The translations under genes were made by a program, and so were the position numbers. The notes under the pieces are model-generated. The model saw nothing but the letters and a program-made list of their open reading frames with translations. It was not told the origin of the DNA and searched no databases. A stretch of 32,661 bases of DNA, from positions 1 through 32,661 of the forward strand of contig JADGPX010000004.1 in NCBI GenBank assembly GCA_017882215.1, written 5' to 3'. This DNA comes from Chitinophagaceae bacterium. GTDB taxonomy: Bacteria; Bacteroidota; Bacteroidia; Chitinophagales; Chitinophagaceae. Below, one piece after another: positions 1 to 8,999 of the stretch (positions are counted from its first letter, which is position 1; each line of letters opens with the position of its first letter).

Positions 1-2
1 AA

Positions 3-62
3 TACGAAGTACCCGTAAACAAAAATGCTGCCATGCAACTGCGAACAGGAAAAGTATGTTAA
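3..62 (+). CDS. 3' end of an unidentified CDS truncated by the window edge (…YEVPVNKNAAMQLRTGKVC*)
   Basis: Open frame from the window edge to TAA at 60-62, just upstream of the 85..417 gene on the same strand. Confidence 0.45.
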   Translation, partial: YEVPVNKNAAMQLRTGKVC

Positions 63-84
63 TTTTAACGCTAAAATATAATTT

Positions 85-417
85 ATGGTAGACCAACAAC
101 TAATTACAGCCAGTAACCAGCTTGAAGGTTACAAGATCACAAAACATTTAGGCATAGTACGCGGCATTACTGTTCGCTCACGAAGTATTTTCGGAAATAT
201 TGGCGCAGGATTGCAAACCCTGGTGGGCGGGAAGATCACCATTTTTGTTGAGCTCTGCGAAAGAGCAAGAGAGGAAGCTTTTCAAGCTATGATACAACAT
301 GCCAATGAAAGAGGCGCTAATGCAATTATCAATATTCGCTACGATGCAAACGAAGTAATGCAGGGCGTTACTGAAGTTTTGTGTTATGGCACGGCAGTGC
401 AGGTGGTGAATGTGTGA
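85..417 (+). CDS. YbjQ/UPF0145-family protein (heavy-metal-binding domain)
   Basis: 110 aa with family-like GITVRSRSIFGNIGAGLQTLVGGKI...ERAREEAFQAMIQHANERGANAIINIRYDANEV. Confidence 0.85.
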   Translation: MVDQQLITASNQLEGYKITKHLGIVRGITVRSRSIFGNIGAGLQTLVGGKITIFVELCERAREEAFQAMIQHANERGANAIINIRYDANEVMQGVTEVLCYGTAVQVVNV

Positions 418-520
418 GGTGTGATGAATGAAATAAATAAACAGGTTTGAAAATAGGACTTCTTTAGGGAGTTCGTATATTTATTAGTTATAAGTTTTTT
501 AAAATATTATTAAAAAAATT

Positions 521-1048
521 ATGAAGATATTTATTATTTTAATCTCAATTTGTTTTTCTATCGTTGGATACGGACAACAACAGAAAACTAAACCTATTTC
601 ACAATGACAACCCATTTATTTCATTGATTCTGTAAAAATAGATTTGCCGCAATTGTTTTTCGATCCAAATAAAATTGCAGATATTAATGTTGTTAGTAAT
701 TACTATGATTCCGCAAAACAAATTCATGGCAAGATGTTCATTACATCCAAAGATCCAAAAGATTTTAATTTTTTATCCGTTGCTGACATAACAAACGCTT
801 ATAAAAAGGGCACAAAAACACCAACAATTTTTATGTTGGACAATGAATTTCTGAAAGACATTGCTGCATTTAAAATTGACTCATCATATATTTTAAAGGT
901 TGAAGTTTTACGAGCATCAGAAATTGAATATTTAAAAAACACTCTTCCCAATTTAACGATTGTGAAAATAATAACACGAACGAAAGAAAATCTTGACAGG
1001 CAAAATCAAATAAGAATTCAGGGAACAGAAACCACTTTGAGAAAATAA
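521..1048 (+). pseudogene. Small exported protein resembling a TonB-receptor plug domain, interrupted by an in-frame TGA
   Basis: ATG at 521 opens MKIFIILISICFSIVGYGQQQKTKPISQ, TGA at 605-607, then the same frame continues QPIYFIDSVKIDLPQLFFDPNKIADINVV...IHGKMFITSKDP to the stop at 1048. The signal peptide lies upstream of the stop and the body downstream. Confidence 0.65.
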
Positions 1049-1083
1049 ATCTGCCACCAACTTTGCATGTTGCAAATTTAAAA

Positions 1084-2766
1084 TCAACTCAAATACTTTC
1101 CAACAATAGGCACTCTTCTTCCAACACCAAATGCTTTTGGTGAAATACGAATAATGGGACAAAACTGGTTGCGTTTGTATTCATTAATGTTCACCAGTTT
1201 TAAAACTTTATCAACCAGAGCAGGATCAAAATCCTGTGCTTTTATCTGGTCAGGTCCCTGTGTTCTTTCAATGTATTGATATAATATTTTATCAAGAATT
1301 GCATATTCAGGAAGACTGTCACTGTCTTTTTGATCAGGACGTAATTCTGCTGAAGGCGCTTTGTTAATGATGTTAGCAGGAATTATTTCTTTCTCGCGAT
1401 TTATATATTTTGCCAGCTCATAGATTTGCATTTTATAACAATCACCAAGCACACCTAAGCCTCCTGCCATGTCACCATATAAAGTTCCATAACCGGTAGC
1501 CAGCTCACTTTTGTTGGATGTATTAAGTAAAATATATCCAAACTTATTGGCAATAGCCATCAACAAATTTCCTCTTATCCTGCTTTGAATATTTTCTTCT
1601 GCAACACTAAATGGAAGATCTTTAAAAACAGGTTTCAGTTCTTTTAAAAAATCTTCATAAATATTTTTTATCAGAATAATATCATAAGGATTGCCGTTAT
1701 TCTTACTTAATTTTTCTGCATCACCGATTGAATGTGAAGATGAATATTGGGAAGGCATTAAAACAGCTCTTACATTTTCACAACCTAAAGCTCTGCAGGC
1801 GAGTGCAATAGTTACAGCGCTATCTATACCACCACTGCTGCCAACGATTGCTTTACTAAAACTCATCTTGGTAAAATAATCTCTTATCCCAAGAATCAGT
1901 GCATCATGAACCTGGGCAACGTTCAATGTTTCAGTAAATTGTATTGGCTCCAAAAGCTGATACGGCATGGCTTGCACCGGTTCTATAACAGGTGCTTCAA
2001 TAGTTCCGTCATCATTTAAAATTATTTCTTCAAGATGTTCTTTAAACTGGGGAAATTCTTTACACAGGTTTCCATCTTTATCAAATACCAGCGAAGCGCC
2101 ATCAAACACCACTTCAGTTTGTGCGCCAATTGCATTGCAGTAAAAAAGGGGAAGTTTATATTTTATAACATTCGACTTAATGGTTGCTTTCCGGTCTTCA
2201 TCATGTGTATAATCAAAAGGAGATGCAGAAAGATTGATCATTACATCAGGGTGCTGCTCCATCAGTTTATCCATCGGGCAAATTCTATACAAAGGATTGT
2301 TACCTAAATTCCAAATGTCTTCGCAAATAGTTACCGCCAGCCGCTTTCCTTTAAACTCCATTATATTCCACGTAAATGCAGGTTCAAAATAACGGTACTC
2401 ATCAAACACATCATAATTAGGTAAACAGGTTTTGTGAGCAACGGCTTTTATTTCTTTTTCATAAAGAAGAAAAGCCCCATTAAAAAGATCTTTGCCATCC
2501 CATGCTGTATTTCTATCAGGTGAGCCAACCAAAACACCGATAGTATCAGCATGTTGTTTTATAATATCAATCGCATTGTAGCATTTATCAATAAAATCTT
2601 TAAAATCTAAAAAATCTTTCGGGGCATAACCGCAAATACACAATTCGCTAAACACAATAAGATCTGCATGCTGAGTTTTAGCATGTTGTATTGCATCAAT
2701 TATTTTGGCTGTATTACTTTCAAAGTTTCCTATATGATAATTCTGCTGTGCAAGAAAAATTTTCAT
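1084..2766 (-). CDS. nadE: Glutamine-dependent NAD+ synthetase
   Basis: N-terminal nitrilase-like domain (FSELCICGYAPKD, TICEDIWN) plus NAD synthase domain (GSSGGIDSA, LNTSNKSELATGYGTLYGDMAGG). Confidence 0.95.
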   Translation of the reverse strand: MKIFLAQQNYHIGNFESNTAKIIDAIQHAKTQHADLIVFSELCICGYAPKDFLDFKDFIDKCYNAIDIIKQHADTIGVLVGSPDRNTAWDGKDLFNGAFLLYEKEIKAVAHKTCLPNYDVFDEYRYFEPAFTWNIMEFKGKRLAVTICEDIWNLGNNPLYRICPMDKLMEQHPDVMINLSASPFDYTHDEDRKATIKSNVIKYKLPLFYCNAIGAQTEVVFDGASLVFDKDGNLCKEFPQFKEHLEEIILNDDGTIEAPVIEPVQAMPYQLLEPIQFTETLNVAQVHDALILGIRDYFTKMSFSKAIVGSSGGIDSAVTIALACRALGCENVRAVLMPSQYSSSHSIGDAEKLSKNNGNPYDIILIKNIYEDFLKELKPVFKDLPFSVAEENIQSRIRGNLLMAIANKFGYILLNTSNKSELATGYGTLYGDMAGGLGVLGDCYKMQIYELAKYINREKEIIPANIINKAPSAELRPDQKDSDSLPEYAILDKILYQYIERTQGPDQIKAQDFDPALVDKVLKLVNINEYKRNQFCPIIRISPKAFGVGRRVPIVGKYLS

Positions 2767-2811
2767 ATTGCAAAATTAACGATTAGCAGATTGTTTCATT
2801 GGGTAAATTTG

Positions 2812-2857
2812 TTGTCTGGACTATGATTTATAGGATTAAAAGATTGTTGGATTAAAC
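2812..2857. repeat. TGTCTG(A/G)AC(C/T)ATG-headed element with 9-nt period (copy 1)
   Basis: TTGTCTGGACTATGATTTAT AGGATTAAA AGATTGTTG GATTAAAC. The first 20 nt match the reverse complement of the uvrC 3' end (12974..12993) at 18 of 20 positions. Confidence 0.7.
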
Positions 2858-2861
2858 ATAG

Positions 2862-3884
2862 ATGATATTTATGAAAAGAATTTATTTTGTTCTCTTGCTA
2901 TGGATTTTTTTTTCGTGTAAGAATAATGGCATTCCTGATGTTTCAGGAATAAAAATAGAGCTGAAAGTGCAGCGCTTCGAGAAGGATTTTTTCTCCATTG
3001 ATACCAATAATATCTTAAACGAATTGCAGCGTTTGAGAATTAAATATCCTTCTTTCATTAATGATTTTACCAGCCAGATCCTTGGTTTTGATGATAAAAC
3101 TCCGCCTGATTCTCTTACAAAATATGTTCATTTATTTATAAGAGATTATCGCTTTGTAAAAGACAGCGCCGACAAGCTTTTTGGAGATTTTGAACCGCAA
3201 GAAATAGAAATAAAAAAAGGGTTGCAATTTGTGAAACATTATTTTCCTGAATACAAAGCGCCGGGTAAGATCATCACATTCATCGGTCCATTTGATGGGT
3301 ATAGTGATGTGTTAACTTCGGATGCATTTGCAGTTGGCTTACAGCTTCACATGGGCAGTAATTTTTCTTTTTTTAAAAGTGATATTGCACAGGATCTTTT
3401 CCCCAAGTACATATCCCAAAAATTTACGCCTGAATATATTCCTGTTAACTGCATAAAAAATATTATTGATGATATGTTTCCTGATAAAAGCGTTGGTAAG
3501 GCTTTAATAGAACAGATGGTTGAGAAAGGAAAACGCTTATATCTTCTTGATAAATTTTTACCTTATACTCCTGACTATTTAAAAATTGGTTATACAGAAA
3601 ACCAATTAAAAGATTCGTATACCAATGAAGCAGTTATCTGGGATTTCTTTTTAAACAATGACTTGCTGAATAATGCCGATCAAAACATAGTAAAAAATTA
3701 TATTGGTGAAAGTCCAAAAACGCAGGAATTGGGAGAAGGCTCGCCGGGTAATATCGGGGCATTCAGTGGCTGGCAGATCGTAAAAAAATACATGAGTAAA
3801 TATTCAAAAACAAGTTTACAGGAATTGATGAAAACAGATGCAAGGGAAATTTATAATCAATCAAAATACAAACCGAGGAATTAA
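2862..3884 (+). CDS. gldB: Gliding motility lipoprotein GldB
   Basis: Lipoprotein signal (MKRIYFVLLLWIFFSCKNN), GldB-like body, adjacent to nadE. ATG at 2871 is an alternative start. Confidence 0.85.
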   Translation: MIFMKRIYFVLLLWIFFSCKNNGIPDVSGIKIELKVQRFEKDFFSIDTNNILNELQRLRIKYPSFINDFTSQILGFDDKTPPDSLTKYVHLFIRDYRFVKDSADKLFGDFEPQEIEIKKGLQFVKHYFPEYKAPGKIITFIGPFDGYSDVLTSDAFAVGLQLHMGSNFSFFKSDIAQDLFPKYISQKFTPEYIPVNCIKNIIDDMFPDKSVGKALIEQMVEKGKRLYLLDKFLPYTPDYLKIGYTENQLKDSYTNEAVIWDFFLNNDLLNNADQNIVKNYIGESPKTQELGEGSPGNIGAFSGWQIVKKYMSKYSKTSLQELMKTDAREIYNQSKYKPRN

Positions 3885-3892
3885 AGATAAAT

Positions 3893-3984
3893 AGTCAATT
3901 GGTCAATTGGTCAATTGGTCATTAGTCAAAATAAAATTAAAATATAATTACAGTAAATGACAAATGACTTAATGACTAATGACT
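3893..3984. repeat. Intergenic hairpin with arms of iterated GTCAATTG/GTCATTA units, between convergent gldB and apaG
   Basis: Left AGTCAATTGGTCAATTGGTCAATTGGTCATTAGTCA (3893..3928). Right TGACAAATGACTTAATGACTAATGACT (3958..3984), whose reverse complement is also GTCATTA-type repeats. Confidence 0.7.
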
Positions 3985-3990
3985 GTAGAG

Positions 3991-4386
3991 TTAATTTAAT
4001 TTGAATGGAACTGTCATCTCGAATGACGGAATATTTACGTAAAACGTTTTCTTATTATTAAGATTTTCCATAAAATAAGTTCCGTGCATTTTGCCCAACT
4101 CTGTGCGAAGATTACAACCGCTGATGTATTGGTATTTTTCACCGCTATTAATTTGCGGCTGATTACCAATAACTCCTTCACCTTCTACTTCACGATGTGT
4201 GCTGTCACTATCGAAAATATACCAGTGCCGGCGCAATAATTTTACCGGGAAAGAATTGTTGTTCTCAATTGTAATGCGATAAGCAAACATGTATTCGCTT
4301 CTGAGTGGATTACTGTAATCAGGCTGGTAAAATGTTTCAACACTTATGGTTACTCCCTCCGATATTTTTGATACCATGTTGTTCAC
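3991..4386 (-). CDS. apaG: Co2+/Mg2+ efflux protein ApaG
   Basis: ApaG-like AYRITIENNNSFPVKLLRRHWYIFDSD...EVEGEGVIGNQPQINSGEKYQYISGCNLRTELGKMHGTY. Confidence 0.93.
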   Translation of the reverse strand: MNNMVSKISEGVTISVETFYQPDYSNPLRSEYMFAYRITIENNNSFPVKLLRRHWYIFDSDSTHREVEGEGVIGNQPQINSGEKYQYISGCNLRTELGKMHGTYFMENLNNKKTFYVNIPSFEMTVPFKLN

Positions 4387-4486
4387 TATGTAAAAATAAA
4401 TTAAAAACGTATAAACGTTAAAAATGTTTCAACGCTCAGTATTATTTACATAAAATACCGCCATCGGGTAAAAGGTAACCTTTCTG

Positions 4487-4828
4487 TCAGATCTTTTTTG
4501 CTTTTGAAAAGCCTTGCTTATGAAGCCATGATAATATTTTATCCCGATTATCGCCTTGTATTATTATTTCATTTTCTTTTACTGAACCACCGGTTCCGCA
4601 AAATGACTTCAGCTTTCTGCTCAATTCTTGCAGATCAGTATCTTTTCCTTCGAATCCCTGGATCAATGTAACTATTTTACCTGCTCTTTGCTTTGCATCT
4701 AAACGTATCTGTAAATTTTGTTGTGCTGGAGGAAGAGTTGTTATATCATCTGTATTTTCATCAGGCAACTTAAAATTTGGATCGGTTGAATAAACCAAGC
4801 CGGATAAATTTGATCTTTTCTTAGACAT
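4487..4828 (-). CDS. yciH: Translation initiation factor SUI1/YciH family
   Basis: C-terminal GKIVTLIQGFEG...LSRKLKSFCGTGGSVKENEIIIQGDNRDKILSWLHKQGF is SUI1-like. Confidence 0.92.
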   Translation of the reverse strand: MSKKRSNLSGLVYSTDPNFKLPDENTDDITTLPPAQQNLQIRLDAKQRAGKIVTLIQGFEGKDTDLQELSRKLKSFCGTGGSVKENEIIIQGDNRDKILSWLHKQGFSKAKKI

Positions 4829-4832
4829 ATTT

Positions 4833-5684
4833 TTATAATAGCCGTGCTTTCAAACTCAGGTCTAAACTTTTTGCCTGGTGTATAATTGCACCGCTTGAAA
4901 TATAATCCACTCCTGTTGCTGCATACTCCTGAATATTTTCTAAGTTAATCCCTCCGCTGGCTTCAGTTTCATATTTTCCATTAATGATCTTTAAAGCCTT
5001 TTCAATTTGTTGTGGAGTAAAATTATCCAGCATGATCCTGTGTACTTTACCAACTTGTATTACTTTTTTTACATCGTCTAAACTTCTTGTTTCAATTTCA
5101 ATTTTCAGATCCAGGTTTTTTTGCTGAACATAGGTATTTGCTTTTGCAATTGCTTTTTCAATTCCGCCGCAATAATCAATGTGATTATCTTTCAGCATTA
5201 TCATATCATATAAACCAAAGCGATGATTAGTTCCACCACCGATGCGTACGGCTTCTTTTTCAAGCAAGCGAAAATTAGGGGTAGTTTTTCTTGTGTCTAA
5301 AAGTTTTGTGCTGTAGCCTTTGAGTTTATCAACGTATTGCCGGGTTAAAGTTGCGATGCCGCTCATACGCTGCATACAGTTTAATACCAGCCGCTCACAA
5401 GAAAGTATGGTATGCACTTTTGCCTGCACTTCAAAAGCAATTTCTCCAAACTGCATTTTATCTCCATCCTTTTTGTAAGCAGTAAAAAGAACAGCGGGCT
5501 CAACATATTTAAAAATAGTTTCAGCCACTTCAATGCCTGCTAAAATACCTTCTTCTTTTATTTTTAAAATTGCTTTCCCTTTTGCATCAGCATCTATACA
5601 ACACAATGTTGAATGATCACCATCACCAATATCTTCTTCCAAAGCATTTTTTATAAGGAAATCGAGTAGCTCTTTGTAATTCAT
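4833..5684 (-). CDS. nadC: Nicotinate-nucleotide diphosphorylase (carboxylating)
   Basis: EEDIGDGDHST, ERLVLNCMQRMSGIAT, LDTRKTTPNFRLLEKEAVRIGGGTNHRFGLYDMIMLKDNH, SSGAIIHQAKSLDLSLK. The ATG at 5684 is preferred to the upstream TTG at 5702. Confidence 0.95.
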   Translation of the reverse strand: MNYKELLDFLIKNALEEDIGDGDHSTLCCIDADAKGKAILKIKEEGILAGIEVAETIFKYVEPAVLFTAYKKDGDKMQFGEIAFEVQAKVHTILSCERLVLNCMQRMSGIATLTRQYVDKLKGYSTKLLDTRKTTPNFRLLEKEAVRIGGGTNHRFGLYDMIMLKDNHIDYCGGIEKAIAKANTYVQQKNLDLKIEIETRSLDDVKKVIQVGKVHRIMLDNFTPQQIEKALKIINGKYETEASGGINLENIQEYAATGVDYISSGAIIHQAKSLDLSLKARLL

Positions 5685-5721
5685 CTCAACAAAACTAAAC
5701 AATGATTTTTTGTGATGGATT

Positions 5722-5744
5722 AAAAAATCCCGCCAAATGGCGGG
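5722..5744 (-). terminator. Intrinsic terminator downstream of the DUF4783 gene
   Basis: Minus strand: CCCGCCA-TT-TGGCGGG followed by ATTTTTTA. Confidence 0.8.
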
Positions 5745-5759
5745 ACAATTCTAATAGAG

Positions 5760-6134
5760 CTATTTTTCAAATCTTAGTTCCTGCAGTAATTGCTTATCGC
5801 CTTTTTGCTTCATATAAATGGTTGTACGATATTCACCATTTTTTGTTTCCAAAGTACCGATAATAAATTGAGCACCTGCATTATTTCCTTTATGCACTAT
5901 TTCAAAACCTTTTACAACATTATTACTAAAAAAATCTTTTAAAACCAACTCGGCCTGGCTTTTACTATATGTATTGCTTTTATCAGTAAGCGTAATTTCA
6001 ATTGTATTATCAAAATATTTTGAAAGTTGTGAAGCATTTCCATTTTTTATTGCACTTTCCACTTCATCTACCGAAACAAATGAAGTCAAACAAAACAACA
6101 ACACAATTAAGCCATATTTTAAAAATCTGTTCAT
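5760..6134 (-). CDS. DUF4783-family exported protein
   Basis: Signal peptide plus VESAIKNGNASQLSKYFDNTIEITLTDKSNTYSKSQAELVLKDFF, a DUF4783-like pattern. Confidence 0.8.
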   Translation of the reverse strand: MNRFLKYGLIVLLFCLTSFVSVDEVESAIKNGNASQLSKYFDNTIEITLTDKSNTYSKSQAELVLKDFFSNNVVKGFEIVHKGNNAGAQFIIGTLETKNGEYRTTIYMKQKGDKQLLQELRFEK

Positions 6135-6178
6135 GTGTATAAGTTAACTACATTAAATTTTGCCAAAAACGTGCCAAC

Positions 6179-6186
6179 TAACTTTG
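6179..6186 (+). promoter_or_regulatory. Candidate Bacteroidota -7 box upstream of gpmI
   Basis: TAACTTTG matches TAnnTTTG. A second identical 8-mer lies at 6214..6221, directly before the ATG at 6226. Confidence 0.4.
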
Positions 6187-6225
6187 ATAGTGCATCTTTT
6201 AATTCTAATAAATTAACTTTGATTT

Positions 6226-7746
6226 ATGGTAGAGAAAAAACTTATACTAATTATAATGGATGGATGGGGACTTGGAAAAATAAAATCAAGCGATGCAATT
6301 CAAAATGCTAATGTTCCATTCGTTAGTTCATTATATTCTAAATATCCAAATACTACTTTAGTTACATGCGGTGAAGCAGTGGGGTTACCTGCAGGTCAAA
6401 TGGGTAATAGTGAAGTAGGGCATTTAAATTTAGGCGCAGGAAGAATTGTTTACCAGGAATTGGAAAGGATAAATGTTGCTATCAGGAACGGGGAATTCAA
6501 AAAAAATGAATCGCTTTTAAATACCATCCAATATGCAAAAAATAATAATAAGCCTTTACATTTAATGGGACTTGTAAGCGATGGTGGTGTTCATTCCCAT
6601 ATTGAACATCTAAAAGCAATCACAAGTATTTGCAAAGAAGAGGGATTACAAAACGTATTTGTTCATGCATTTACTGACGGCAGAGATACAGATCCTAAAA
6701 GTGGCATTCATTTTTTAAAAGAATTACAGGATCATTTAAATAATACAACAGGAAAAATAGCAACAGTTGTTGGGCGTTATTATGCAATGGACCGTGATAA
6801 GCGCTGGGAAAGAATTAAAATTGCTTATGATGCTTTAGTGAACAGGATTGGCAGAACGACCAGTGATATTTTTGATGCTGTAGAACAATCTTATCAAATG
6901 AATGTTACAGATGAATTTATAAAGCCAATAATTAATCAGGAAATTCCGGATTCAAATATAAAAGATGGAGACGTGGTACTATGCTTTAATTTTCGTACCG
7001 ATCGTTGCAGGGAGATAACACAGGTGCTTACGCAAACGCCGATACCTGATTTTGGCATGAACCCATTGTCACTTTATTTTACTACAATGAGCCGTTATGA
7101 TCATACATTTAAAAACATCAATGTGATTTTTGAAACCGATGATCTTAAAAATACACTCGGAGATATTCTTGCACAACAACATAAAAAACAAATACGAATT
7201 GCTGAAACAGAAAAATATCCGCATGTAAGTTTCTTTTTCAGTGGCGGCAGAGAAGTGCCTTTTGAAGGTGAAAAAAGAATTATGATCCCCTCACCAAAAG
7301 TTGCAACGTATGATCTGCAGCCGGAGATGAGTGCATATGAGGTAACAGAAGCTCTTCTCCCTGAAATAAAAAATAAAACAGCTGATTTTATCTGTTTGAA
7401 TTTTGCCAACACAGACATGGTAGGACATACAGGCGTTTGGGAAGCGGTTATAAAAGCCGCTGAAACAGTAGATAAATGTGTAGAAAAGGTTGTTACTGCT
7501 GCATTGGAAAATGGATATACAATCTTCTTAACTGCAGATCATGGTAATGCAGATTATATGATAAATGAAGATGGCACACCCAATACTGCGCATACATTAA
7601 ATTTGGTTCCGTTCTTTATTATTGATAAAGAATGGAAGGGAAATATAAAACCAGGTAAACTTGGCGATATTGCACCCACTATTTTAACCATGATAAAATT
7701 ACCTATACCAAAAGAAATGACAGGTAACATTTTAATAAACTCTTGA
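6226..7746 (+). CDS. gpmI: 2,3-bisphosphoglycerate-independent phosphoglycerate mutase
   Basis: LIIMDGWGLG, GQMGNSEVGHLNLGAGR, SDGGVHSHIEHL, FTDGRDTDPKSG, TADHGNADYM. Confidence 0.97.
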   Translation: MVEKKLILIIMDGWGLGKIKSSDAIQNANVPFVSSLYSKYPNTTLVTCGEAVGLPAGQMGNSEVGHLNLGAGRIVYQELERINVAIRNGEFKKNESLLNTIQYAKNNNKPLHLMGLVSDGGVHSHIEHLKAITSICKEEGLQNVFVHAFTDGRDTDPKSGIHFLKELQDHLNNTTGKIATVVGRYYAMDRDKRWERIKIAYDALVNRIGRTTSDIFDAVEQSYQMNVTDEFIKPIINQEIPDSNIKDGDVVLCFNFRTDRCREITQVLTQTPIPDFGMNPLSLYFTTMSRYDHTFKNINVIFETDDLKNTLGDILAQQHKKQIRIAETEKYPHVSFFFSGGREVPFEGEKRIMIPSPKVATYDLQPEMSAYEVTEALLPEIKNKTADFICLNFANTDMVGHTGVWEAVIKAAETVDKCVEKVVTAALENGYTIFLTADHGNADYMINEDGTPNTAHTLNLVPFFIIDKEWKGNIKPGKLGDIAPTILTMIKLPIPKEMTGNILINS

Positions 7747-7755
7747 ATAATTTAT

Positions 7756-8247
7756 ATGAAAAAGATCTTTAAAAGAATTTTAATCGCATTGCTGATAATT
7801 TTTATTGCCATTCAATTTATCCGTCCGGCAAAAAACAGATCAGAAGGTATAAGTGCTAATGATATTTCAACTAAATATCCTGTTCCTGACAGCGTTCAGG
7901 CTATTTTAAAAGTTGCCTGTTACGATTGTCACAGTAACAATACAAGGTATCCATGGTATGCAGAAATTCAACCTGTTGCATGGTGGCTTAATAACCATAT
8001 TAAAGATGGAAAAAGTGGATTGAATTTTTCTGAATTCACATCTTACCGTATAAAAAAACAATTTCACAGATTAGATGATATAAATAAGCAGGTAAAGAAA
8101 AATGAAATGCCCCTAAGCTCTTATACTTTAATTCATACTGATGCAAAATTAACCGAGGGGCAAAAGCTTGCAATTGCTGCATGGGCAACATCAATAAGAG
8201 ATTCTATCAAGGCTCATTATCCACCGGACAGCCTGGTTAAGAAGTAA
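7756..8247 (+). CDS. Heme-binding domain-containing protein (Haem_bd-like)
   Basis: N-terminal TM segment and CYDCHSNNTRYPWYAEIQPVAWWLNNHIKDGKSGLNFSEF, including a CxxCH motif. Confidence 0.85.
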   Translation: MKKIFKRILIALLIIFIAIQFIRPAKNRSEGISANDISTKYPVPDSVQAILKVACYDCHSNNTRYPWYAEIQPVAWWLNNHIKDGKSGLNFSEFTSYRIKKQFHRLDDINKQVKKNEMPLSSYTLIHTDAKLTEGQKLAIAAWATSIRDSIKAHYPPDSLVKK

Positions 8248-8362
8248 ATAACATAACTTAAAAATCTTTAAATAGTTAAATAATACCTCATATTTTATTT
8301 GATAAGCAGCGATTTTTTATAATTTTTTGTCTTAACTTGAGGGTTAATACCAAGCAAAATAT

Positions 8363-8941
8363 ATGACAGAAGAGCTTATGCTTCATGGCTGTCTTAATAA
8401 TGTTGCATCCGCACAGGAGGCATTATACAATCGTTTTAGCCCTCGTATGTTAGGTGTTTGTTACAGGTTTGCCCGTAATCGTGAAGATGCGGAAGATATG
8501 TTGCAGGAGGGATTTATAAAGGTATTTACCCAAATACAACAATTTCGCGGACAAGGTGCATTGGAAGGTTGGATAAGAAGAATTATTGTGCATACATGTA
8601 TCAATATTTTAAAGAAGAATAAAAAATTTATTGATAGTGTAGACCTGATCCATGCAGGCAGTTTGTACCTGAACGAAAATAATATTCTTTCCATACTGGA
8701 AACTAAGGAAGTAGTAGAATCTGTAAGACAACTGCCACTAGGATACAGAACAGTTTTAAATCTTTATGCAATTGAGGGATTTAATCATAAAGAAATTTCG
8801 CAAATGCTGGATATAGAAGAAAGTACCAGCAGATCGCAATATACCAGGGCAAAAGTAATGTTAGAAGGGATATTGATTCATAAGAAAATTATACAAAAAC
8901 CAAAAGAAAGGATAAGAATGCTAATTGGAGCTAATAACTAA
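8363..8941 (+). CDS. RNA polymerase ECF-type sigma-70 factor
   Basis: Region 2 (MLGVCYRFARNREDAEDMLQEGFIKVFTQIQQFRGQGALEGWIRRI) and region 4 (LPLGYRTVLNLYAIEGFNHKEISQMLDIEESTSRSQYTRAK). Confidence 0.93.
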   Translation: MTEELMLHGCLNNVASAQEALYNRFSPRMLGVCYRFARNREDAEDMLQEGFIKVFTQIQQFRGQGALEGWIRRIIVHTCINILKKNKKFIDSVDLIHAGSLYLNENNILSILETKEVVESVRQLPLGYRTVLNLYAIEGFNHKEISQMLDIEESTSRSQYTRAKVMLEGILIHKKIIQKPKERIRMLIGANN

Positions 8942-8999
8942 TACCATAAAAACCAATAAGAAAACAATTGACAATTACCGCTACTGAAATTTATGTGAA

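Noticed and set aside
3893-3928. Possible CRISPR array (GTCAATTG repeated)
   Set aside because: Units are 7-8 nt, directly adjacent, without spacers, and form an inverted pair. Not CRISPR.
7101-7418. Antisense ORF in gpmI
   Set aside because: Fully contained in a confident gpmI frame, without independent support.
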